This document shows, piece by piece, positions 1 through 6,218 of a DNA stretch of 20,590 nucleotides. Position numbers and translations under genes: made by a program. Positions within the stretch are counted from its first letter, which is position 1, and each line of letters opens with the position of its first letter. The stretch lies in assembly GCA_050695215.1 (NCBI GenBank), contig JBOGSD010000046.1:1-20590 (forward strand), read 5' to 3'. The notes below the pieces were generated by a model that ran no database searches, was not told the DNA's origin, and saw only the letters and a list, made by a program, of their open reading frames with translations. Origin of the DNA: JACQGZ01 sp050695215. Its GTDB lineage: Bacteria; Sysuimicrobiota; Sysuimicrobiia; Sysuimicrobiales; Humicultoraceae.

Positions 1-162
1 ACCCACCCCGAAAGCGGTGTCCTGTTCTCCCGAGGCCTCCGGCGGATACTGTGGATCGTTTTTCCCTTTGCCTTGACATACCGAGCCGAGGCCGAGCAGA
101 TCCTGCTGGTGGCGGTGTTGCATCTCCATCGGAGGCCAGGCTATTGGCGGCACAGGCTGTAG
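1..162 (+). CDS. RelE/ParE-family toxin, C-terminal part (5' end outside window)
   Basis: Frame 1 is open from the first base to a TAG at 160-162 and gives 53 residues. They resemble the C-terminus of RelE/ParE-type toxins: a GLRR turn, a strand with FPFALTYR, another with ILLVAVLH, and an ending RRPGYWRHR. Members of this family are ribosome-dependent mRNA nucleases or gyrase inhibitors, normally paired with an upstream antitoxin, which would lie outside the window. The segment is the last half of a protein usually near 95-100 residues. An overlapping ATG frame at 51-239 has no such resemblance and is a shadow. The family call rests on pattern recognition of a short tail. Whether the missing N-terminus is intact cannot be seen. 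Confidence 0.72.
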   Translation, partial: THPESGVLFSRGLRRILWIVFPFALTYRAEAEQILLVAVLHLHRRPGYWRHRL

Positions 163-281
163 GAGCCCTTGAGGATTTCAGGCGGCCCGGATGGACCTCC
201 GGCTTGCGAGGATTCCGTGCGCGTGTGGAATTGAAGTGATTCAGTGCCCCCGCCTCGAATCAAGGCACCGGGTTAACGCGT

Positions 282-671
282 ATGCGCGAGGAAGCGAGGA
301 GATGGATTGCCCAGGCCGACGCCGATCTGGCCCATGCGCGTGCTAGCACCCGCGCCGGGTTCCATTTCGGGGCGGCGTTCGCATGCCATCAGGCTGCCGA
401 GAAGTGGCTGAAGGGCACCATCATTGAACTCCAGCGCAGCATGCCGCCGAAAACGCACAACCTGGTCGAACTGGGACGGACGCTGGGTGTACCCGAGGAC
501 CTCATGAGCGACCTCCGCCTCCTCAACCCCGAATACGCGGCCTCGCGCTATCCAGATGCCGCCAACGGGGTGCCGGCCGAGAACTATGATGAGCGCAAGG
601 CGGCCGTCCTTCTGGCTGCAGCGGAGCGCGTGCAGCGATGGGTCACCGAGGCGTTGACCGGACGCGGTTGA
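282..671 (+). CDS. HEPN domain protein (toxin-type partner of MNT)
   Basis: This 129-residue protein has the HEPN helical bundle pattern: an N-terminal helix with ARRWIAQADADL, then AFACHQAAEKWLKG, then the segment RSMPPKTHNL. The last contains an R-x6-H spacing that fits the R-x4-6-H catalytic motif of HEPN RNases. HEPN proteins paired with minimal nucleotidyltransferases (MNT) usually act as toxins that cut RNA. The gene overlaps the downstream MNT gene by 34 bases, a typical two-gene TA arrangement. The ATG at 282 has no clear SD before it. This HEPN belongs to the AEKWLKG-type class rather than the HepT/DUF86 class found on the other strand nearby. Toxicity is inferred from the family only. 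Confidence 0.85.
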   Translation: MREEARRWIAQADADLAHARASTRAGFHFGAAFACHQAAEKWLKGTIIELQRSMPPKTHNLVELGRTLGVPEDLMSDLRLLNPEYAASRYPDAANGVPAENYDERKAAVLLAAAERVQRWVTEALTGRG

Positions 672-958
672 GCCGGTTCCTCCAGGCGGTGGGAGCGCGG
701 TTCCCGCTGGAGCGTGCGATCCTGTTCGGCTCCCGGGCGCGCGGCGACGAGTTGCTCGACAGCGACTACGACCTCATCCTGGTTTCGTCCGCCTTCGAAG
801 GTCTGGCCTGGACTGACCGCATCCAGGCGGTGCTGGACCTCTGGGACCTCGACGTGGCCCTCCAGCCCCTTTGCTACACGCCCGCTGAATTCGCCCAAAA
901 GGCCGCCGAGATCTCGACGGTCGCCGAGGCGGTCCGCGAAGGAGTGGCCGCTGGGTGA
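638..958 (+). CDS. Minimal nucleotidyltransferase (MNT) antitoxin-type protein
   Basis: This 106-residue protein carries the polymerase-beta-type nucleotidyltransferase signature: G31-S32 followed by RARG, then D43-x-D45 (SDYDL), the two metal-binding aspartates. Partner MNT proteins neutralise HEPN toxins, in characterised cases by adding AMP to the toxin. It lies directly after the HEPN gene and overlaps its end. The ATG at 638 is preceded by GGAG about 11 bases upstream. A TTG at 668 overlapping the HEPN stop (TTGA) is an alternative start that would still keep the catalytic motif. Family assignment is firm; the antitoxin role is inferred from the pairing. Confidence 0.86.
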   Translation: MGHRGVDRTRLSRFLQAVGARFPLERAILFGSRARGDELLDSDYDLILVSSAFEGLAWTDRIQAVLDLWDLDVALQPLCYTPAEFAQKAAEISTVAEAVREGVAAG

Positions 959-1098
959 TTCCAAGGAGGACCTACGGCATCTGCGCCCTCTGCGGTCACC
1001 GGGCAGACAAAGCCGGGATGACCAAGCACCTGGCGACTTTCGCATCGCGGTGGGCGCCCCCTCGTCCTGTCGCTCAGGGCTCGCTCAGGGCTTGGTGA
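955..1098 (+). pseudogene. Possible remnant of a gene with an N-terminal C2H2-like zinc finger
   Basis: A 47-codon frame opens with GTG overlapping the MNT stop and ends at TGA 1096-1098. It contains C10-x2-C13-x11-H25 in a context (CALCG, then KAGMTKHL) like the N-terminal finger of proteins that start with 'CxxCG...K.gMt.HL..C'. The usual fourth ligand after HL is absent and the frame soon stops inside the convergent mntA tail, so if real it is a truncated remnant. A good SD (AGGAGG, 964-969) sits 9 bases before an ATC codon at 979, which could be a mutated ATG. The evidence is a short motif only and could be chance. Confidence 0.3.
1071..1092. repeat. Perfect 11-bp tandem duplication at the mntA 3' end
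   Basis: CGCTCAGGGCT occurs twice without a gap, at 1071-1081 and 1082-1092. The second copy contains the mntA stop codon. It looks like a small slippage duplication where the two opposite-strand TA pairs converge. Confidence 0.8.
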
Positions 1099-1531
1099 AG
1101 TTAAGAGCCAGCAGGTCTCTCAGCGACTCCCGGGCCAGGAAGGCCATGTCCATCCGCGCCAGGCCCGTGCGTTTGAGCAGGGCCACGCGCCCGGCCTCGT
1201 CGCGCGAATCCAAGAGCCGCCCGCGCAGCGCCGCGGCCCGCAGCCCGAGCGGGGCGTCGTTCAGCAGGACCACCTCCACCGGGAGGCCGATGGCCTCCTC
1301 GAGCCGAGCCGCCAGGTCGAGCTGGACAGAGAGCGGATCCAGCGCGTCGCGGTGGGCAGGGTTGAGAAAGACCGCCACGTCGACGTCCTCGAAAGCCCGG
1401 CCTTCGATAAAGGAGCCGAGGAGGTAGGCGAAGAGGACCACCTCCTCTCGCGCCAGCACCTCGGCCAGGCGCAGCGTCCGCCGTTCGCGTTCCTCGGGCG
1501 GGAGCACCCGCCGCGCCGGCGCACCCATCAC
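1085..1531 (-). CDS. mntA: MntA-type nucleotidyltransferase antitoxin
   Basis: This 148-residue protein has the MNT signature LLGS (G39-S40), G44, then D49-V-D51. In characterised HepT-MntA systems MntA inactivates the HEPN toxin HepT by transferring AMP to a tyrosine near its RNase motif. The first two codons are GTG (1531) and ATG (1528); either could start. The sequence GTGATG also contains TGA, giving a stop-start overlap of the coupled-translation kind if hepT ends in that frame. Upstream hepT reads without a stop through almost the whole of this gene in another frame, which is odd (see the hepT entry). The gene converges on the plus-strand MNT. Confidence 0.85.
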   Translation of the reverse strand: MMGAPARRVLPPEERERRTLRLAEVLAREEVVLFAYLLGSFIEGRAFEDVDVAVFLNPAHRDALDPLSVQLDLAARLEEAIGLPVEVVLLNDAPLGLRAAALRGRLLDSRDEAGRVALLKRTGLARMDMAFLARESLRDLLALNFTKP

Positions 1532-1910
1532 CCAAACCCTCCCCCAGCAGGCGGTGCAGCCTCCGGTCGTCGACGCGCGCGTAACCGTGGACCAGAAGGT
1601 TGCGCAGCCGCGCCAGGGCCGCCAGGCGGGCGGCCAGATCGGCGCTGACGATGCCCAGCTCGCCCAGGGTCGCGAAGCACCCAGGATAACTCTCGGGCGC
1701 CCGGCCCAAACGCGCGCAGAGGTGGTTGCAGATCGCCGCCCCCGCCTCCACCACCACGATCAGGCCGTACCGCGCGGCCCTCACGCGGTCAGCGTCGGCG
1801 GCGAAGGTCTCCACCGGAAGGCCGGCGTAGGCGCGCAGCCGGTCCACCTCGGAACGGATGTCGGCGGCGCGGCTGCGGATGAGATCCTGGTTGATCGGGA
1901 CGACAGCCAC
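1528..1910 (-). CDS. hepT: HepT-like (DUF86) HEPN toxin; 3' frame disturbed
   Basis: The HEPN core is clear: AADIRSEVDRLR, a central helix VVVEAGAAICNHLCA, and RNLLVHGY, the R-x4-H RNase motif with its following tyrosine. HepT proteins cleave RNA or tRNA and are neutralised by MntA. The start is taken as GTG 1910, exactly 6 bases after a TATAAT; ATG 1952 would put that box inside the gene. The HepT frame has no stop at the expected place and runs on to 1101, all through mntA in another frame, giving a low-complexity Ala/Gly/Arg tail. A one-base insertion near the C5 run (1541-1545) would instead bring TGA 1530-1528 into frame, overlapping the mntA start, for about 127 residues. Even then the usual last helix is short. 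It may be an indel, an assembly error, or a real extended toxin. Confidence 0.72.
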
Positions 1911-1916
1911 GGGTGG

Positions 1917-1922
1917 ATTATA
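1917..1922 (-). promoter_or_regulatory. -10 box for leaderless hepT
   Basis: On the minus strand a perfect TATAAT ends 6 bases (CCACCC) before GTG 1910. This places the expected transcription start at the start codon itself. There is no SD and no recognisable TTGACA at 16-18 bases upstream. Confidence 0.55.
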
Positions 1923-2051
1923 GCGTCCCGAGGGGCAGCCGCCTGAGGGCAAGTGACCGCCGGATGGCGGAACTCCCTTCTCCAGGCGACCCTCCTACGA
2001 GCCGGGCGGAAAGGCGCCTCACCATGGCGCCGCCCTAACCTCCGCCCGCCC

Positions 2052-2483
2052 TTACCCTCGCGCGGGGACAACCTCGAGGCCGAGATCGCGGCTCGCTCTC
2101 CGAATGCCGTCGTCCAGACTGAGGACAGCGAGGTCGGGAATGTCGACCCGGGCCGCCAGCGCGCTGGCCAGGTGCAGCGCGTCCAGGGTCCGGATCGGTT
2201 CGCCGGGAAAGGGCCGCCGGGCGCGGTCGAGGATCTCCTCGTGCAGGTGCAGCAGGTGCCAGCGCCGGCTGACCCGCGCCAGCACGCGCCGGCGGTCGGC
2301 GACGTCCTCTTCCGGCAAGGCTTCCACGACCTGGGCCCTGATCAACACCCGGTCCGTCTCCACCAGGGTGAGGACGGATGTGAAGACCTCGCGGGCGCGT
2401 GCCAAGGTTCGCCGCACCCTCTCGCTCTCGGCCTCACCCATCAGCCAGGCGAGGACGGCGCTGGACTCCGCGTACACCCTCAC
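2052..2483 (-). CDS. vapC: PIN-domain toxin (VapC-like RNase)
   Basis: This 143-residue PIN protein has the conserved acidic residues in order: E6 in VYAESSAV (family usually Asp), E42 in TLVETDR, D101 in TLDALHLASA and D124/D125 in LSLDDGI. VapC toxins are Mg2+-dependent endoribonucleases acting on tRNA or rRNA. The GTG start at 2483 overlaps the TGA of the upstream antitoxin by 4 bases (GTGA), so the pair is translationally coupled. The first catalytic aspartate being replaced by glutamate is unusual and might lower activity, though it keeps a carboxylate. The family is well supported; cellular target unknown. Confidence 0.88.
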   Translation of the reverse strand: MRVYAESSAVLAWLMGEAESERVRRTLARAREVFTSVLTLVETDRVLIRAQVVEALPEEDVADRRRVLARVSRRWHLLHLHEEILDRARRPFPGEPIRTLDALHLASALAARVDIPDLAVLSLDDGIRRASRDLGLEVVPARG

Positions 2484-2773
2484 CGGCGTCCGCGCTCAGC
2501 CTCCAGCAGGCCCGCCGCCGTATGCGACCGCAGCAGCCGAGGCAGCCGGGGATAGGCCCGCGCCATGTTGGGGGCGCCCAGGGTGAGCAGGCCTCGGTTG
2601 ACCAGCCGGGCCACGGCCGGATCGACTCGTGTGCCCAAGGGAATCCGCCCGGGAGGGCCCAGTTCCGCAACTACCCGCCCCCGGTCGGTCACCACAACCG
2701 CCTCACCCCTCCGTACTCGCCGTACGTACTGACTCAGGCGGTTCTTCAAGTCGCGCAGCCCCACGGTACGCAC
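2480..2773 (-). CDS. Phd/YefM-type antitoxin
   Basis: This 97-residue protein opens with VGLRDLKNRLSQYVRRVRRGE, followed by AVVVTDRGRVVAEL, the DNA-binding Phd/YefM fold. The C-terminal half is the toxin-binding part, rich in Arg and Leu. Such antitoxins bind the PIN partner's active site and repress their own operon. The GTG start at 2773 lies 6 bases after the -10 box, so the mRNA is probably leaderless. The operon promoter contains a 24-base dyad that is the natural operator for this protein. The next gene is the PIN toxin with a 4-base overlap. Confidence 0.88.
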   Translation of the reverse strand: MRTVGLRDLKNRLSQYVRRVRRGEAVVVTDRGRVVAELGPPGRIPLGTRVDPAVARLVNRGLLTLGAPNMARAYPRLPRLLRSHTAAGLLEAERGRR

Positions 2774-2779
2774 AGTGGA

Positions 2780-2808
2780 AATGTAGCTCCCACAGGCTAC
2801 ATTGTCAA
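2780..2808 (-). promoter_or_regulatory. Promoter and dyad operator of the Phd/PIN operon
   Basis: On the minus strand there is TTGACA (2808-2803), a 17-base spacer, then TACATT (2785-2780), and the GTG start 6 bases later. A perfect dyad of AATGTAGC and GCTACATT arms (2780-2787 and 2796-2803, 8-base centre) fills the spacer and covers the -10. This is where an autorepressing antitoxin would block RNA polymerase. No other consensus -35 hexamer is so well placed near the TA genes. Confidence 0.75.
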
Positions 2809-2850
2809 AGGCACCTATCTGGCCAACGGCACCCGGCTGGCTGTGCGCTT

Positions 2851-3162
2851 CTAAGATGACAGGTCGATCAGGACGTCCTCACCCTGTACGGTGATGCGGT
2901 AGGCGCGGACGGACGAGACCGCCGGCGGCATCAGCACCGATCCTGTCCGAATGTCGAACTGGCTGCCGTGGCAGGGACAGGTGACGACAAACCCCTCCAC
3001 GTCGCCGTCGGCCAGGGGGCAGCCGCGGTGGGGGCAGGTGTTGTCGATGGCGTACCAGCCATCCCCCGTGCGAAAGAGGGCGATGGGGGCACTACCCACA
3101 GTGACCAGGCGCGCCTTGCCGGGGGCCTGGTCGGAGGTGCGGGCTACCGGGACGAGAGGCAT
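2851..3162 (-). CDS. Rieske [2Fe-2S] ferredoxin
   Basis: This 103-residue soluble Rieske protein has both cluster motifs: C43-P-H45 and C62-x2-H65, the latter in TCPCHGSQFD. No transmembrane segment is visible, so it is a ferredoxin-type electron carrier (dioxygenase ferredoxin or NirD-like) rather than a cytochrome bc subunit. It is the last gene of a minus-strand run (sufU, transketolase, Uma2, VOC), 27 bases after the VOC gene, and lacks a good SD. A dioxygenase-type partner is not seen. Its electron donor and acceptor are unknown; it would be a client of the SUF machinery encoded nearby. Confidence 0.9.
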   Translation of the reverse strand: MPLVPVARTSDQAPGKARLVTVGSAPIALFRTGDGWYAIDNTCPHRGCPLADGDVEGFVVTCPCHGSQFDIRTGSVLMPPAVSSVRAYRITVQGEDVLIDLSS

Positions 3163-3189
3163 GGCCGGACCGGTTAGAATGTCTGACGC

Positions 3190-3636
3190 TCAGATCACGC
3201 CGGCGGCCCTCCGCATGTGCGGGCGGAGGGGGATGTGAACTACCTCTAACTTGATCCGGTCGGGATCTTCGAAATACACGGCGTAGTATCCCTTGTGGTA
3301 TTCGGGATACTCCATTGGCCCTCCGTAGAGCACGGGGACCCGGCGTTTCATCAAAAAGTCTTGGTGGAAGCGGTCGACGTCCTCCTGCGAAGAGACCAGG
3401 AAAGCGAGATGGTTGAGCCCCGGGCGCTTGCGGTGGAAGTCCGGTGTCCGATAGGGGCGCTCGGCCTGGATGATCCAGACGTTGCCGGAGTAGGGCACGG
3501 CCCCCTCCCACCCGCAGTAGTCGCTGCCGCGGTCGATCTGCTTCCAACCCAGCCGGCGGAAGAGGGCCTCGTAGAACGCATAGGACGTGCGGAAGTTGGA
3601 GACGCGCAGCTCGACGTGGTAGAGAGCGGCCTTCAC
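3190..3636 (-). CDS. VOC-superfamily protein (glyoxalase/dioxygenase fold)
   Basis: This 148-residue protein has the paired beta-alpha-beta-beta-beta layout of the vicinal oxygen chelate family: YHVELRVSNFRTSYAFYEALF at the start, LNHLAFLVSSQEDVDRF in the middle, and YYAVYFEDPDRIKLEVVH near the end. Candidate metal ligands are H7, the His of LNHLAF and the Glu of KLEVVH. The family includes glyoxalase I, fosfomycin/bleomycin resistance proteins and ring-cleaving dioxygenases; the substrate cannot be told. GTG start at 3636 lies 9 bases after the Uma2 stop, so it is co-transcribed. A dioxygenase role together with the downstream Rieske ferredoxin is possible but speculative. Confidence 0.82.
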   Translation of the reverse strand: MKAALYHVELRVSNFRTSYAFYEALFRRLGWKQIDRGSDYCGWEGAVPYSGNVWIIQAERPYRTPDFHRKRPGLNHLAFLVSSQEDVDRFHQDFLMKRRVPVLYGGPMEYPEYHKGYYAVYFEDPDRIKLEVVHIPLRPHMRRAAGVI

Positions 3637-3645
3637 CGCCAGGCG

Positions 3646-4236
3646 CTACGGACTCGTATCGGCGCGCTGAGGCGCCTCGCCCAGGACCTGGTCCACGGCC
3701 ATGGTGACGGTGGGCAGCGCCTCGACGGAGAGGACTTCCCCGCGTCTGACCTTCGAAACGCTCCGATACCCCCCTGCGGAAGGCTGGCGGAAGACCTCGA
3801 CCTGATCCGTGGGAAGCGCGATGATCCAGGCCTCCGGGATGCCGGCACGCGCGTACAGGGGGACTTTCATCCGGCGGTCGTATTCCAGCGTCGTGTCGGC
3901 GACCTCGATGACCAATAGGACATCGGGTCCCCTGGGATGGGCTGACGTGTAATAGTCGTCTCGGCGTTTCACCAGCATCAGATCAGGCTGCGGCTCACTG
4001 TGCGGATCGGCGTGGAGCGGATTTTGAACCCGGACAATGACCTCAGGCTGGCCCTGGGGGCGAAGCAGGTCATCGAGACGAGAGACGACGGCGGCGTGGC
4101 GGCTGCCGATGGGCGCCATTTCGATGATTTCGCCGTCGATCAGCTCGACCCGATCATCCTCAGAAAGGATTCCGGCCTGCCCCATCCGCTCGTATTCCTC
4201 GACGGTGAAGCGGCGCTTCAGAAGCCTGACCGACAC
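3646..4236 (-). CDS. Uma2-family putative endonuclease (copy 1)
   Basis: This 196-residue DUF820/Uma2 protein has a PD-(D/E)xK-type core: PQPDLMLV, then VLLVIEVADTT, then Y-x-x-R-x-K-V-PLYARAGIPEAWI. Uma2 proteins are predicted nucleases, abundant in cyanobacteria, Chloroflexota and Deinococcota, with no agreed function. The GTG start at 4236 follows GGAGG by 6 bases. It is closely related to the copy at 9975-10544: the first ~42 residues differ at only a few positions while the middle diverges strongly. It lies 51 bases after the transketolase stop and 9 bases before the VOC gene. Confidence 0.88.
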   Translation of the reverse strand: MSVRLLKRRFTVEEYERMGQAGILSEDDRVELIDGEIIEMAPIGSRHAAVVSRLDDLLRPQGQPEVIVRVQNPLHADPHSEPQPDLMLVKRRDDYYTSAHPRGPDVLLVIEVADTTLEYDRRMKVPLYARAGIPEAWIIALPTDQVEVFRQPSAGGYRSVSKVRRGEVLSVEALPTVTMAVDQVLGEAPQRADTSP

Positions 4237-4287
4237 GTCACTCCTCCTTGCTCTCTAATCGGCAGGGAGCCCCAATTTTCGGGGTCC

Positions 4288-6216
4288 TCACGACGGGTTC
4301 GCCCCGGCACGCAGGGCCTGGGGTACCGGGGCGGCGGCCAGGGCGGCGGCGGCCTCGGCGATGTGCTCGGCGTCGATGCCGGCGGCGGCCAGCTGCTCCT
4401 CTGGTTTGGCGGAGCCGGGCATGCTGCGAACCGCGAGGCGGCGGACGGCCAGCGGCGCGGGCAGGGTGCTGGGAAAGTCGGCGTCGGTGAGGATCTCCAG
4501 GACGGCGTCGGCCAGACCGCCCTCGGGCCAGTGGTCCTCGGCGACCACCACCCGGCCGCCGGTGGCGCGGGCGGCGGCGCGCAGCGTCTCGGCGTCGATG
4601 GGCTTGACCGAGTAGCAGTCGATCACCCGCGCCGTGATCCCCTGGGCGGCCAAGCGGTCGGCGGCGCGGAGCGCCTCGTGGACCGTCACGCCGGCGCCGA
4701 TGAGGGTCACCTGATCGTCGTCAGACCGGCGCAGCACGCGGCTGCCCCCGATGGGGAAGGCCTCGTCCGGCCCGTAGAGCACCGGCGTCTTCATCCGGGT
4801 CGTGCGGATGTAGGCGATGCCCTTGTAGTCGGCCATGGCGGCGACGAGGGCGGCGGTTTGGTTTCCGTCGCAGGGATAGAGCACCGTGGAGCCCCACACG
4901 GCGCGCATCATCGCCAGGTCTTCCAGCCCCATCTGCGAGGGGCCGTCCTCCCCGATGCTCACCCCGGCGTGGGAGCCGCAGAGACGCAGGTGGGCCCCTG
5001 AAATCGCCGCCATGCGGACGAAGTCATAGGCGCGGGTCAAGAAGCAGGCGAAGGTCGAGGCGTAAGGGGTCCACCCCCGCGACCACAGCCCCACCGCGGC
5101 GGCCACCATCTGCTGCTCGGCGATGTACATCTCGAAGTAGCGGTCGGGGTGGGCCTTGGCGAAGTCCTCGGCGTAGGTTGAGTTAGCCACCTCGCCGTCG
5201 AGGGCCACCACGTCGCCGCGGGCGGTCCCCAGGGCGCGAAGGGCCTCGCCGTAGGCCTTGCGCGTGGCCACTTCGTCTCCGACCTTCCAGCGCGGTGGCG
5301 CGTACGCCCCCGGATCGGTCATCGGCGCCCTCTGGCGATTTTCAGGGGGCGCGACGGCCACTTTGACGGCCGGGACCGGTCCCCCATCGGTGGTGCCGCC
5401 CAACTCGGAAATGGCCTTGGCCGCCTCTTCCTTCGAGAGCGGCTTGCCGTGCCAGCCGTCCTTGTTCTCGACAAGGGGGACGCCCTTGCCCTTGAGGGTG
5501 CGGGCGATGATCAGCGCCGGCTGTCCAGAGCCCGTGCCGGAGGCTGCCTCGGTGTAGGCGAGGTCGATTGCCTCGGGGTCGTGGCCGTCGATCTGGATGG
5601 TGCGCCAGCCGAAGGCCTGCGCCCGCTCGGCGTGGCGCTCCAGGTTCCACCCCACCATCGTCTCGCCGCGCTGGCCGAGGCGATTGACGTCGAGGATCGC
5701 GATCAGGTTGTCCAGCCGGTAGTGGGCGGCGTGCTCGAAGGCCTCCCACACCGAGCCCTCCGCCATCTCGCTGTCGCCGTGGAGGACCCAGACGCGGTAG
5801 GGCAGCTTGTCCAGGTGCTTGCCGGCGAGGGCGACGCCGACGGCGATGGCCAGCCCCTGGCCGAGCGAGCCGGTGGCCACCTCCACCCAGCGCAGCCGCG
5901 GCGTAGGGTGCCCTTCGAGGAGGCTGCCGCGCTTGCGGTAGGACATCAGCTCCTCGTCGGTGATCGCCCCCGCGCCCTTGAAGAGCCCGTAGAGCAGCGG
6001 CGTGGCATGTCCCTTGGAGAAGATCAGCCGGTCGTTGTTGGGGTGGTCGGGGCGGGCGAAGTCGTAGCGGAGGTGGCGGGTCAGTAGCACCGCCATCAGG
6101 TCGGCGGCCGAGAGCGCCGAGGTGGGATGCCCCGACCCCCCCGCCGTGCTCATCCGGATGGCGTCCACCCGCAGCTGGCGGGCGATGGCGCCGACGGTCG
6201 CGAGCCACTCCGCCAC
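4288..6216 (-). CDS. tkt: Transketolase, full length, animal-type subfamily
   Basis: Transketolase moves two-carbon units between sugar phosphates in the pentose phosphate or Calvin-type pathways using thiamine diphosphate. The 642-residue protein has GGSGHPTS (H30), SKGHATP (H70), the ThDP motif GDSEMAEGS (147-150) followed by VNRLGQ (N178), and the second half with YIAEQQM (catalytic E367), LCGSHAGVSIGEDGPSQM and the C-terminal VVAEDHWPEGG region. NRLGQ, the spacing, and the catalytic Glu position match human TKT far better than E. coli TktA. Start: GTG 6216, two bases after the sufU TAG, is preferred; the open frame extends upstream inside sufU. A weak hairpin follows the stop. Confidence 0.93.
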   Translation of the reverse strand: MAEWLATVGAIARQLRVDAIRMSTAGGSGHPTSALSAADLMAVLLTRHLRYDFARPDHPNNDRLIFSKGHATPLLYGLFKGAGAITDEELMSYRKRGSLLEGHPTPRLRWVEVATGSLGQGLAIAVGVALAGKHLDKLPYRVWVLHGDSEMAEGSVWEAFEHAAHYRLDNLIAILDVNRLGQRGETMVGWNLERHAERAQAFGWRTIQIDGHDPEAIDLAYTEAASGTGSGQPALIIARTLKGKGVPLVENKDGWHGKPLSKEEAAKAISELGGTTDGGPVPAVKVAVAPPENRQRAPMTDPGAYAPPRWKVGDEVATRKAYGEALRALGTARGDVVALDGEVANSTYAEDFAKAHPDRYFEMYIAEQQMVAAAVGLWSRGWTPYASTFACFLTRAYDFVRMAAISGAHLRLCGSHAGVSIGEDGPSQMGLEDLAMMRAVWGSTVLYPCDGNQTAALVAAMADYKGIAYIRTTRMKTPVLYGPDEAFPIGGSRVLRRSDDDQVTLIGAGVTVHEALRAADRLAAQGITARVIDCYSVKPIDAETLRAAARATGGRVVVAEDHWPEGGLADAVLEILTDADFPSTLPAPLAVRRLAVRSMPGSAKPEEQLAAAGIDAEHIAEAAAALAAAPVPQALRAGANPS

Positions 6217-6218
6217 GG

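Noticed and set aside
51..239. ATG frame at the left edge
   Set aside because: It overlaps the RelE/ParE tail in another frame and shows no family features or SD.
2399..2854. Plus-strand frame ending in a plausible C-terminus (LANGTRLAVRF)
   Set aside because: It runs antisense to the Phd/PIN genes and across their promoter; only its last few residues look protein-like.
3172..3181. GGTTAGAATG, repeated near 6905, with a plus-strand TAGAAT
   Set aside because: No plus-strand gene follows at 3175 and a 10-base match is easily chance in 20 kb.
4265..4287. Hairpin just after the transketolase stop (CCCC and GGGG arms with a bulge)
   Set aside because: Short perfect stem, mismatched base and no T tract; the next gene is only 51 bases away, so a terminator is doubtful.
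4000..5001. Long plus-strand open frame opposite transketolase and Uma2
   Set aside because: It mirrors real genes on the other strand; its Gly/Val/Asp/His-rich content is typical of antisense frames in GC-rich DNA and no domain is visible.
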